Assembly: GCA_019055375.1 (NCBI GenBank) | Contig: JAHQIW010000156.1 | Location: 1-64,000, forward strand | Reading direction: 5' to 3' | DNA length: 64,000 bases | From: Parelaphostrongylus tenuis | Lineage: Eukaryota; Nematoda; Chromadorea; Rhabditida; Metastrongylidae | In this document: piece after piece, positions 40,643 through 51,977 of the stretch | How positions within the stretch are numbered: position 1 is the stretch's first letter | How the letters are laid out: each line of letters opens with the position of its first letter | Program-made: the position numbers and the translations under genes | Notes under the pieces: generated by a model | Database searches by the model: none | What the model saw: the letters and a program-made list of their open reading frames with translations, nothing else | What the model was told of the DNA's origin: nothing

Positions 40643-41979
40643 AGCAATGGGACCAATCTGCTCCTATGGTACTACATCAACTATTGCCCCATGAGCAGCG
40701 GATGTCAGTCATAAATCTGCTCATTCGACGACATCCATCATGTACAGTTCCTATCATGAATAAGCAGGTTCGTGATCTCAGTGAAAAAGTATATTTTGAA
40801 TAGGAATCTATTATGATTGTTTTTATTCCCTTATATTCGTTGCGAACTTTATGTTCATTAGGTGAATTTGAAATGTTTAAGAAACTAATCTTCAACGTTG
40901 GTTTTCGTAAATTTGAGGCATGTCCAATTTTCAGTCAGCATACTAACGGGGACAAGTTCAAGGTGGTTCTACTTAATTATTTGAAATTTACACGTTTTGA
41001 TTTCAAAAGCTGAAGTTTTTTATACATTTATTCTTCGAGATGGAACGTTTTCTGCCGATGAATGCATGTTGTGTCGCCACCGTATTTGCTCCGATCACCT
41101 TCCCTCCGGCTTCGGTTTTGGTATTACGTGAAGGAAAAATGGAGGGACAGGTGAGCGTGCTCATAGAGTTTTGCTCATACTTGCAGTGAATTTCCTACTA
41201 AACCTGTTAAAAATCTAGGAATTTGTTGCTACGGGATCAGTGCTAGACGTGAACCCAGACAGAATAGTTTTGGAGCGAATTGTTCTGTCAGGTCATCCTT
41301 TCAAAATCAATAAGCGCTCCGTTGTTTGCCGCTACATGTTCTTTCATAGAGGTAATGTTCCGCAGATCTTAACCGTTCTGTAACTTAGCATTCAAAATTT
41401 TCCTTCTATTGGAGAATTTTCGAGTGTTTTCTCTCTTTCTAATTTGTTTCGAACATTTCGAATACAACTACCACTGTAGTAAAAAATATTTTGATATTGT
41501 ACTCTTTCAGAGGATATCGAATGGTTCAAACCTGTGGAGTTGTATACCCCTAGTGGACGTCGTGGTTACATAAAGGAACAATTAGGTAAGTAATCAACCA
41601 GTTTTCTGATTTTGAACAGTCTTGAGAAATTTGGAAAATCGGACGAAAGTTGAGTTCGTGTCTCATCCTTTTCACGAGCGCGTCCTAGTATAACAAGAAC
41701 CCCCAATGAAACCGTGCTTAGCACACATCCCCGAAAGAGTGAGGCGCAGGTTCAACTTCTGTCTGAAGTTTGAGGTCTTCATATCACTCAGTATTATCAA
41801 TTATGTTTTCATAAAGCCATATCACTAGCAAAAGTACGGTTGAATAATCCTTTTTCTTTTTAGGTACCCATGGTCATATGAAGTGCCGGTTTGATAAGCA
41901 GCTCAATGCCGCTGACTCAGTTATGATGTCTCTATGTAAGAGGGTTTTTCCAAAATGGACATATAAGCTTCATCTGTAA
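40643..41979 (+). CDS. TSR1: TSR1 ribosome-maturation factor, C-terminal exons
   Basis: Six plus-strand exons: 40643-40767 ([19 protein letters not shown]), 40882-40962 ([20 protein letters not shown]), 41040-41150 ([18 protein letters not shown]), 41219-41351 ([19 protein letters not shown]), 41511-41585 ([20 protein letters not shown]) and 41864-41979 ([16 protein letters not shown]...[13 protein letters not shown]). Phases are consistent. This is the conserved C-terminal beta-barrel region shared with Bms1. A donor-like CATCT/gtaagg at 41975 leaves open a further short exon. The middle of the protein is missing between 38400 and 40643. Confidence 0.9.
41660..41800 (+). repeat. tRNA-derived SINE family A
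   Basis: In a TSR1 intron: gtgcttagcacacatccccg, gcgcaggttcaacttctgtc (B-box region) and cttcatatcactcagtatta. Confidence 0.6.
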
Positions 41980-42434
41980 GGATTTCCAGGTAGAGCGTTT
42001 TGGAGGTGCTTCATCTAACAACCAAGAGGCAGAAGATATGGGCGAATAAGTTAGGAGATAAAAATCGGAAGTATAAGAGTTTTTTGCCTCTGTGTACTGG
42101 TTCCAATTTGTTTTCATGGATTGTTGATTTCTTTGTTACGCTTCTTGTTCGCGATAGTTTTGTTATTTGGTCCTTGTAGACGTTGAAATAGTTTGTCACG
42201 TCATTATTCTTTTCGGTCATGAAATATTGACATTTTATTTTGTCTATTTCTGTGCTGGTCTGTCCATTTTATGATAATTACGACGTTTGAAATATCAGTT
42301 TATGTTCTCCAGGTTTTCCATCATTCATTTCGTAGGAGTGGAGCTTCTGTAACATGGAGCAGACGAAAAACAGTTTGGCATTGTTTCAAGTTTTGCGAAG
42401 ATCTAATGGCATTCTTCTAATCGACATGGTTCAG

Positions 42435-42525
42435 GTCGTGCAGCGGAGCTTGAGTTGGCTCAGTTTCGTGACCTACTAGAGTCATTCCCGTATACTTCTG
42501 AGGGACAAGAGAAATTTATTGAAGA
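42435..42525 (+). CDS. Unassigned exon-like segment
   Basis: Bounded by ATGGTTCAG and GAG/gtgatt, reading ELAQFRDLLESFPYTSEGQE. Clean frame and splice sites but no family recognised. It could be the start of another gene or an extra downstream exon. It is not part of known TSR1. Confidence 0.3.
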
Positions 42526-42539
42526 GGTGATTTGTTGTC

Positions 42540-43730
42540 GTTTTTTTTTTGCACAACTTTTACAAAATACTGGACAATAATCGGAATCCTAATGCTTGGT
42601 CTCTCTTCAAAGCAGTAAAAGCCGTATCAAACGGTTTTTGGAAGATTGACACATGATTGTGGATTTTTGTGCATTCTCTTTATCTATACCATCGAGGAAA
42701 ATGGAGCTATCAATGCATAATGAGTATACGATAATCTCCGAAACCATGGTAAAGAGGCACAATGGGAGATATCTGGGCGGTTCTTCCATGAAAAAGTCAT
42801 CATAGTGTCAACTGAATATCGGCATTCTTCCGAAAGGCGCAGCATCTGTGGATATTCGTAGGCCCGTAGCCTGAAAAAGTGGTGTGAGTGGGATTTGTAA
42901 AAGTGACTCGAGTTACATCAAATGAACGAGAAACGAGGTTTTTTTACTTTCATATAGCAGTTTCTTGTGTTCTTACATCTCTTTTCTCTCCATAATCATC
43001 TCTGGATCATTCAATATATTTGTATATACATGCACACACACTTGTACATGTATATGTAGATGTATAGTAGTCCGCTACAAAACAGTTTTTGATCATCACG
43101 GATCACAGCCTCACTAAAATCATTTTTAGTGTGTTTGTCGCCTTTCAGGAAAGGCATAAACTATTGAATTTGAACCCAAGATGCAAGATCCAGACAGATT
43201 TTTTCGCTTTCGACATTTATCGTATCAGTTCTCATCCCCTCTCCTCTCCTCATGATAAAACCTTTTATATTAAGTTCGTAAAACGTTAGAATGATGTAGT
43301 TGTTTCTCATAATACCTTTGCGTCTCCACAATTTGAGGGTTGGGACGTTTCTCAGAGTAAGGCATACAGTCTGTTAGAATCACGAACCCAATCACTCCAA
43401 CCGACCTATAATTTTTTGCTCAACGGAGCTGATGTCACTGTTAGTTTGGTGGATTGGTTCTTTCCACATATAAGAGATTGTACCGAAATCGTGGATTGAA
43501 TAGAACACGGAGTATCCAAAGAATGAGAGAACAAAGAACTTTTTGTGAAACTCGACAGTGACATAGAACATGATTATAAAGAAAGATTCGAGGTTACAGA
43601 TTCGCAGAGGCTGATAACGGTGAAAAGTTAGGCGTCATGGCGAAATTGTTGGTTTAAACGAATTATCAAGAGTACATTACCTGGTATTTATTTCTATAAA
43701 TGCGCATTATCTTCTGGTATGCTTTATACT
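42540..43730. other. Intergenic, no gene recognised
   Basis: AT-rich, with a short TATA/ACAC microsatellite at 43018-43075. Short frames at 42607-42789 and 43089-43289 show no motif. Confidence 0.5.
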
Positions 43731-43733
43731 CCA

Positions 43734-45152
43734 CCAAACATCGGACTTGTACGGATCATACGGTTCTCCTTTCAAAATTTCTGGTGCTTAGTAAGACTTC
43801 GACCCGCAGTATGTTTCCGAGAGTGCATCACCCTTCATCATCTGGATTGGTAGGTGATAGCTTATTCTGTTATGATAAAATCGTCTGAAACAGAAAAAAA
43901 AACTTACGCTACGTGCGAAACCAAAGTCAACAATTTTGATTACATTTCCTTCATCGGGAAAGATAACTATATTCTCTAGTTTGAGGTCTCGATGAACGAT
44001 TCCTCTCTGAATTATAGTTTCAATTGGAATAGATACATGCAAAGCAGAGTGGTACTCACAGTATGCATGTAATAAACTGCCGAGATTAATTGGGACATCC
44101 AAATCATCGCTTGGTTTTCCTGCACTGGTCCCTTTTTCTGTATATATTGTAGCTGGAAAAGACGATCAACGTATGTTTGGTCAGTATTGGCTGTCTCGAC
44201 ATTACCAACTCAATAATGGACGTATCGTTTTTGTGTTGCGTCAATACGTGTTGTAGGGCTTGATCATTATTAATCGTGAAAATGCTAGGTGTTTCCTCAC
44301 GTCATGAAATAGTACCTTGGTGTCATAGTTCAGTAAAACGTTTTTTGCTTCTATCAATTCAGAAAAATAAGTAAGAATAGAAAAATCACTGTCTGTTCTA
44401 CGTTCTTACTAGTTATTACTAATGAATCTTTGAGGGCGTATAATGAGCCATTTATAACTTTCTTAGAAATTTCATATGCGTTCAGTTCATTTGTCACGGC
44501 AAAGCAATACTACTTTCATTATTGATCTTTGAAAATCGCCTTACCATATCCCCTCCTCGTGCGAATTCCATAGTAAGGAATACATGGTGCATAGCCTCGT
44601 AGTGGCCGAGAAGTTTGACGAGATGAGGGTGTCTGAGGCGCTTCCAGCAGTCGATTTCTCTCGGGAGAAATTTGTTGCGGAATTCTTCTGTCACTTTCTG
44701 GGTGTTTATCATCTTGATGGCAACCTATATATTACATATCATTATATATTAGGAGCGTCTAGCTCACCTATGAAGACAGTAGGCAAAAACTTTGAAAGAC
44801 TTATTTGATCATTTAGTCTTTGGATAAATCTGTTTCTCCTTGTTAAATTTCTGGTATTCTGAAATCTGGATTAATCAAAGTAATATTAAGAAAGGAATCC
44901 ATATCTTGTTCTCTTTCGCGTTTTGATCTTATTGTATCCATCACATTGGAAAGAAAGATTGATATTTCACTTTTTCAAAATGACTCGTTCGAGCGTACTT
45001 ACAGGGTGCCCGTTTGAGACAAAATTCGCTGTGATAACTTTGCTATAACGGCCACATCCTAGCTTCCGAGAACGGCGAAGATCGATGTTTTTCTCTAGGA
45101 ATAACTCGCATAGAATTTCGTCTGTAGTTTTGTTAGCCCAGCGGCTTGGCAT
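43734..45152 (-). CDS. TSSK-like serine/threonine protein kinase (probably broken)
   Basis: Minus-strand exons: 45152-45003 (glycine loop LGCGRYSKV), 44724-44545 (VAIK lysine; FLPREIDCWKRLRHPHLVKL; hinge MEFARGGDM), 44152-44060 (LQYIQKKG...ISAVYYMHT), 44006-43908 (IVHRDLKLEN catalytic loop; VDFGFARS, the DFG motif) and 43841-43734 (ALSETYCGSKSY, then TAA at 43790-43788, then APEILKGEPYDPYKSDVW). All exons are phase 0. The FLPREI and CGSxxYxAPE blocks point to the testis-specific kinase (TSSK) branch. The TAA falls on a normally Ala codon just before APE, and homology stops after SDVW; the rest of the C-lobe was not found. Start chosen at an ATG directly after TTATTGCAG. Confidence 0.8.
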
Positions 45153-45165
45153 CTGCAATAATTTT
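45153..45165 (-). promoter_or_regulatory. Acceptor abutting kinase start codon
   Basis: On the minus strand AAATTATTGCAG immediately precedes the ATG at 45152-45150. This is a likely trans-splice (spliced leader) site, or an acceptor following an upstream exon whose ATG is at 45185. Confidence 0.4.
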
Positions 45166-45189
45166 CTCTTCTTTCTTTTATTCATAAAC

Positions 45190-47835
45190 CACTTTTTGGA
45201 TTCCGGAAGCTGTTGTGATAGGTTTGAGATAATTAGTCTTCAGTGTGAAGTTGATTGATTAACATTTTCATCTTTTTAACTGCTGTATTCTCATCCCAAG
45301 TAAAATTGTAAGTTCAAAATCACATTTCTCCAACTATTGCGATCTCATCAGCGGCTTCAGCAAAATATAGAGCTATGATCTCGCTTTTTTCAATTCGTTC
45401 ACAGCTCACCTAAATAATTGGATGGTAATAAATTTTTGCTTCTGAACCAACCACACCCTCGCAGATTTTAGAGTGAGGAATCTGATAGGAGAAAGTTGAG
45501 AAAAGATCGCTCCAATACACAAAGGTATAATAGCAGCCTATAGTGAAATAAGCCTTAAACGCTGCACTGGAACTTTTGCCAAGTCTCCCATTGAACTTCG
45601 GTAATAAGAGGATCGTTTAGAGAAAACGTACGATTTATAAGTTATTTGGCGTGTCCAAGAGATGCGGCAAACACACGTTAGAGAGACATGGTCCAGAGTG
45701 AGCATGCTGGTTCAGATATTAGAAGAGGGACATGGGCGCGTGGAACACAAGATTAGATCCCTAGTGAATCAGGACAATTTCCAACGCAACCACTGAGAAG
45801 TGTCGTTCCTTACGCAGGCAAACTACCCATATTCACAGCTAAAATCAATTTACAGATCTTCAAGCTCCAAGCGAGAGTATCTAATCTATATGACCATATA
45901 TATATACATATATACATATGTATATATTTATATAACGCTTGTAAAGCAGCGAATCAGCTGAAAGAAGTGTGGACTTCACAGAACGTATGAAAACTGGCCG
46001 CCTAACTCCATTACCTCCTGCCTATTTGTCGTACCTCCCATATTCGTCTCGAGAGGGTCGTATACCACTTAGTTGCCGTGCTAATCAAAAACCTATCATG
46101 TAATCATGCAAAGTTCCAGCGCGAGTCAAGACTGAGTATTTCTTAAGTATCATGTAAAATTGGGACATAGGTACGCTTCCTTTCTCTTTTGTTTACAGTT
46201 TCGATAAAAGCAGAAGGAATGAGTTCACATAATAGCTTTTGTAAGAGAGAAGTGGGTGCGTCACTGATACGCTTTTACGGTCACTCGTTCACTTTCTTAC
46301 TTTTATTTTTTTATTTTAATGACTCGACATCAAGTACTGTACGCGATTCATTGCCTCACATCTGTAATCTGCGAATGTCTTCCGATTTTTGCATTGACTC
46401 GGCTCCGACTCTTTTTCATCCATGATGTTAAAGGACATTGTGTAGAGCGTAACCAGATCTTCATCAAAAGCACTTGGTAGCTTTTCTGGACTAGACGAAC
46501 TTAGTAGGTTCCAGATACGAATCAACCAACTTCCCAGATGCATGTTTAGTTCTTGAAGGGACGAATCCCTGCTGCATGAACTGTATGCCATAACCATCAT
46601 TGCGCTACAGTCGCTTATAGTTTCCTATCTCACTGTTACAGTTCACCCCTACCTGTTCTAAGCTTTCATTGTCTTCTTATTTCTCTGTTTTACCTACCAC
46701 TTAAATTTTTTTTAAGGAAATGAAGAAGTTTTTGTCTCTAACCTATTTAAGAAGGTAGCAATGAATAAAATAATCCCTTTTTTTCTAACATTGAAAATAC
46801 TCTTACTGCTCACTGTGGAGAGTCCCTAACCCTTCCTGCTGAGGTCGATGATTGAGCAGCTGTGAGGTTCTCATCACCCCTCTCTGCTCTGTAGTAGAGA
46901 TTACGGCGCTGATCCGTCCCCGTCGCAGGTGCACTAGAGGATAAATGACGCTCCCCAGAGTGCAGTGGTGTTTGCACTTCTCCTCGCTGGTTTCTTTGAG
47001 AACGGTGCAAGTCATTCTGAAATAAAAGAAGAAAACTACTTTTTGCTCAAAAAAAAGTTCTTTCAAGAAAATTTGTCCCTGTTTGATTTCTAGCAGTGAA
47101 CTTTCTCATCACAATTCAGTTCCATTGCTACATGCATTGAGATTTTTCAAGGTTTCCCTGAGTGAATAGGCCAGTCATTCTATGAACGTGTTTTTTTATT
47201 TGGGAGACCTGCTAACGTCAAGGTAGGGCTTCCGAGCTAGCGGTCAATGCCTTCTCGCATCTATCAGTAGAAATAAAGTTACTAATACCAAAGCCTTAAG
47301 GGTCTTAATGTCTTCCGGGTTAACGGAGCACAACGCGCAATTCTAACGCGACAGAGCGACAGATGATTAGAGATTCTATTTGCGATCGCTTGAGTCTGTT
47401 TATAATCAAGAGGGTTTATTATGTTTTATTCATTTACTGGTAGATTCATTTGCTGTTACTTCTAAAATCGCAGTCCTGTATCAATTCGAAGTAGGCACAG
47501 GTATGGGCGTTGAGCAATGCATACGTGTTCGAATGTTCGCTCACGTGTTCGGCGCTCATAAAATTTTCGATCTCTCGGAGGTTACCGAAAGGGTTCCAGA
47601 CTTGTGGTGTACCGTTGGTTTGATGCATCCATAAACCGTTTCAAATCAATATACAAGTCACGTGTGTGATGGTTGATGAAGTTTAGTGCGTGAGCACATC
47701 TCTTATAGACTGCTTGATATCGAAGTTGAACTCACTTTTTTTGAGACTTATTCAGCGTTATCCGCGTTATTTAGAGGGGAATACAACATTGAGTGGGTGT
47801 CGCAAAGAGATGAGCGCTGAAGAAATATGGCGCTT
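45190..47835. other. Upstream of kinase, no certain gene
   Basis: Includes a TATA-type microsatellite at 45893-45930. A minus-strand frame at 46600-46316 (94 codons; HLGSWLIRIWNLLSSSSPEK) and a plus frame at 47380-47634 have no recognised family and no clear splice context. Confidence 0.4.
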
Positions 47836-47839
47836 TCGT

Positions 47840-47990
47840 TGTTGATCAATCTCTCAGGTATGCGCCTTTTCGTTCGCGGCTAAATCAGTGCGTATTTGGC
47901 CTATACAGTGACTTGCGGTGTCTTACTGATGTCTCGAATCATCGTCGTTACCTCCAAAAAAGTCTGGCATCAACTCATCGACCTGTGGAT
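47840..47990 (-). repeat. tRNA-derived SINE family B (diverged)
   Basis: Reverse blocks: gttgatcaatctctcaggta, cagtgacttgcggtgtctta and tcgaatcatcgtcgttacct. Older than the copies at 38630 and 59690. Confidence 0.55.
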
Positions 47991-47999
47991 GGTGGCTTG

Positions 48000-49660
48000 G
48001 TGATCCCGGGGTGTGCGATCTATATCGTTATGCACTAACGGCATCTTAATGTGGCGTAATTAGTGAACTCATGTTACCTATTACTGTTCTCTCGAAGTAA
48101 ATATAACTAAGTTGTTTGGTGAATTGAGAGACTAGCTTGAAAATCATTTTTAGTCTTCATAGACTCAGGTAAATTTGTCGTTTTCCATCCAGGCAATGTT
48201 GGGTGTCGAAACGGGAAACATTGCCATCGTGTCTTTTCAAACTCTAGCCTTTGCCTTTCAAAATGATTATCAGCGCAGATCAGTGTGCCACTGTTCCGTT
48301 GTTAAAAACATTTCTTCATGTTAGCTACGATTAGTGTTAGGATGAATTTTGAGCGAAAAGGAGTAATAATTTTTGACGTAGAAAAAACCAAGTATCGAAT
48401 ACTATGTGTTGAGCACGAAGCTTTTGTCTTTCCCTTCATGAGTTGGTTAGAACTCAAGGAGATATCTGTGAACATGTAAAAGAACTGTTTGATAAGGTGA
48501 TTCTATAACGATTTATCTGTATACAACGTTATCTTCAAATGATATATTGATAGCAGTTGCGACGTTGTGATTTTGTATATTTGCTTGATAACATTTTCAA
48601 TGCGCCATTGCTTCGGGTAGGTCTGTTTCGATTGTAAGACCATTCACACAATATCCATTGCAGACCCATTACTGTATGCTTAAGCAAGTCGAACAGAAAT
48701 ACCTTGTTTCACTCTCATATCGCAGTCGTGGTGGAAAATTAAGTAAAGTCTTTTTCCGCGCACGTGTAATTGCAAAGAAACCACTTTTGTATATTTTGGA
48801 AAGAACATGTCGGAACCTAGTAGTATGCTAAAGATTTAACCTTCCTGTCCTGCTTTGTCTAGAAATTACGGATGACGAGACTCCTGTAGTTGTAAAGTTT
48901 CGTATAAAAGTCATATCAGCCGTAGTTATTATGATTTTCTTATGATTAAGTTCTATTTTTTCAAAAAATTCACCTGGTCACTTTGATCTCCGCGGCCTCC
49001 GAAGGTACATAGGTGCGGCTGAATAGCTCTCATTGAGATTACCACCTGCAGTGAATAAAACATCATGGGATTTGAAAAGAAAATCTTCTTAGTTTTTCTT
49101 GATCTTTCGTCTTGTTGACGGATTATAAGTTTGATTTAGGATCGCTGATTCAGAGGAAAATTTAAATGTATAACTGATTTGGCGTTCACTCACTACCTTT
49201 GATCATTACCATTTATAAGAAGTTTGAAGTTTTACAAATGTTATTGAAGTTGACCGTCGATCACGAGCTGCCTCAATTCGTTAGAACTCCATTTTTGTTC
49301 AGTATTTTCAACAGCACCAAGTTGAATATGCTTTATCTACCTCGATGTAGATAGACTTGGGAACCCATATGTGATATATTCCTTTCCGATAGTTCTTACT
49401 GAGAAACATCATGAATAGACTACAACCGCACATACCTTGAAATATCTTCAACTTTTGATAGAAGTGCTCGATTGAAAGTGACGAACTCAATTAATAATGA
49501 ACACCACCAAAATCATGTTTTTATAGTAGTGCAAGTCTGCTATCATAGTAACATCTCTTTAACATGCATTATCTTGTGTATATCAACTTTTCAATTCTTA
49601 GCATGCATCTGGTATAAACTGGTGTGGTTGTTTCATTTCTTTCTCTCTTTGGACATCTCT
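48000..49660. other. No gene recognised
   Basis: AT-rich spacer with short frames only. No splice-consistent exon or repeat family was recognised. Confidence 0.5.
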
Positions 49661-49669
49661 TCAGATGTT

Positions 49670-49870
49670 CGCTAACATGCCTGATGATTATTTTTGAGCC
49701 ATGCATGTGGTCTGTTATGGGCACTCATACAGTGCAGTACACGTGTTTCGGTCTTGCCAGCCTCGTCAATTGCACAGTGCCTTTCGTCCTAGCCAATCCT
49801 TCTTGTCGGAACGTGGTCTTGAGAAACACTAGAATCGAAACGAACGGTATGATGTTTCTTTACAATAATC
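49670..49870 (-). repeat. Hammerhead-bearing repeat family 2, one arm
   Basis: On the minus strand: stem I GTGCAA/CTGCAC (5 of 6 pairs), core TTGACGA (C mutated to T), GAAA, and CACGTGTA giving stem III AC/GT with loop ACGT and triplet GTA. Flanks attttgagccatgcatg and ttcgtcctagccaatcc are shared with other family 2 copies. Confidence 0.6.
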
Positions 49871-50344
49871 ACAGGCTAAGGGATGGCGTAAACTATTCAG
49901 TTCTCTCGGACTGACTCCATAATTAGTACTTGCTTTCAATACATCCAAGACATTCGCAAAGTTAACAATAGATATCACCGAACAATGGTCTCAGTGAAGG
50001 AGGTTGGCCAGAGCCCGCTGTCGTTAATGACGATCATGTGAAGGCGTTAACTGAGGTAGTGATGAAGCTCTGACGCAGTTCTCACCGTTTTTTTTCTGGC
50101 TTGCCAAGGAAAACTGTCATTTCTGATTGGGTACTTGACAACAGATTCATGCACTGTCATCTCCAGCCACTAAAAGCGTGACAACGTTAGACCTACCTTT
50201 GAAAATTAGGTCTGCAAAAGAAATTTGAGGATGTAGTACTGTATCTCATCCAATTATAAGTTATATGAAAGTTATACTCTTCCATTGCAAAAAATCTGGC
50301 ATGTATGTGTTTTGGACTCTAAATTATAGCAGTATCTTACAATC

Positions 50345-50790
50345 GACTATGTTTGAGACCTCACTTAGAATTCAATATATAGTCTGATAAAACTTTCCTA
50401 GCTTTCTAAGGTCTGACTATGGCATTTCGAGTTCTATACGTACGTTTCGGTGTTACTCGCACTCCACATCATTACCACATGTCTTACGGCTCACCCCTAC
50501 AACTAATAATAACGGCGTTGAAGATGTATCAATCGAGACAAAGTGAAATGATCACTCGCTCTGCGGTCTAGACTGAATTTCTGTCGATTGCTTACGGCTG
50601 GTAACAAAGCATAAAGCAGTAACTTCCAATTGATTGTGTTCAAGACCTAGCTTAAAATTCAATATACAGTCAATTTCTTCGTGGTACTGATATAGCGTGT
50701 GAGTAACGTCGAAACGTTTGTATATCAGTCGAAATGCTATACCAGACCTCTGGAAGGTTGAAAAAATTTTCATTAGCTGAATACTTTGAT
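50345..50790. repeat. Hammerhead-bearing inverted-repeat element, family 1, full copy
   Basis: Left arm from gagacctcacttagaattca through tggcatttcgagttctatac; right arm gtcgaaacgtttgtatatca, gaaatgctataccagacctc. The outer block (gacctagcttaaaattcaat) is repeated near 50645, so part of the element is duplicated internally. Both hammerhead cores carry substitutions. Confidence 0.65.
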
Positions 50791-50799
50791 TAGTTACCC

Positions 50800-51335
50800 C
50801 TAACAATTCACTTCTGTTTTGACTAATTACAAATGAGTACTCAAATTGATGCTCATTATTTTCTGTGATCAAAATGAAGTGCTTTCTTGCATCATTTACT
50901 TATTGAAATCTTTGTATAATTTGCAATAAAACGGAGAGTTGCTTTTGCCTGGAATATGCCATACTGAGCTCGAATTCCTCCATTTTAACGCTATTTGAAA
51001 AAATCTTTTCAGAAGTCACCTAATGATAGTAGTGATGTTTAAACAATTCTTTCATATTATCTGTTGCGAATTTTTTGGACGATTGCGTAGAGTGATGCAA
51101 CAAGTTTTGCAGTCCATCCAAGGATAGAATTCTTTATGAATTTTTATTTTCGTAGTGTAAGGTTTACTTTCATTCAACTTGCAATCTTTGATGGTTCCAT
51201 GGTGAAAACTATCAACTTAATTTTTTGGAGAATACAAAAATTAGCTCACACGAACCACTATCACAGTTTACTGTGCGGATCTCAGCACATTTTGCACTCG
51301 CTTCGTTTCCTTCAAATTCATCTTTTGCAAAAGTA
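50800..51335. other. No gene recognised
   Basis: AT-rich spacer; the short plus-strand frame at 51136-51375 has no motif. Confidence 0.45.
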
Positions 51336-51339
51336 TTCA

Positions 51340-51590
51340 AAATCTCGTGAGTTGCTTCGGTTACTGCCTGAATAACTCGTCTTCTTTATGAATGTCATGG
51401 AATGTTGGTCGAGACGATTCTTGCTACATCGGAGATAGCCGAGCGAGCTGAGGCGTTCCCTCAAACATTCGTTGATTGCATACAAGAAAGTGTTGGAGTA
51501 AGGAACGGGAGCAGCGTCTTGCTTATTGCATTTATCTCCTGATACGCTTCATTGTTAACCACTGCGCTATCCTGCTCTCATGGTGAAGTT
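51340..51590 (+). repeat. Dispersed repeat family C
   Basis: Blocks gagttgcttcggttactgcc, atgaatgtcatggaatgttg, gtcgagacgattcttgc and ccactgcgctatcctgc match 3955-4190 and 21545-21745. Confidence 0.45.
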
Positions 51591-51977
51591 TTCTGTAACA
51601 CAAGTTGTAATGTCCTCATTCTTTTCTGCTGTTAGTGCAATTTGGAGGGAATCTTGAATCGGTATTTATTACCTTGTCCTACCATCTTCGTAAATGGAAT
51701 CTTCAGCGTTTCATTTCCAAGACTTTTCAAGAAAAAAAAAGAGATTTTATCGGGGCCGCAGAGTTTGTCTCGCATCGTGATTATTTATACAAAATGTAAA
51801 GTTGTTAAATCGGACGATCCCTTGAATTTGTTGGGGAATTATGTCTCATCAACTTGCCTGCTCCACGTGTAGTATGGACTTTTGTAACATTCGTGAGCCT
51901 CATGCGATGGTCTTGCTGGGATGTTGTTAACGATTAGCTAGAAATCAGACTGTTGAAGTGGTCTATCTCGCTTGGAG

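Noticed and set aside
46316..46600. 94-codon minus-strand frame upstream of the kinase
   Set aside because: Plausible composition but no family match, no clear splice partners and no repeat evidence; left unannotated as a gene.
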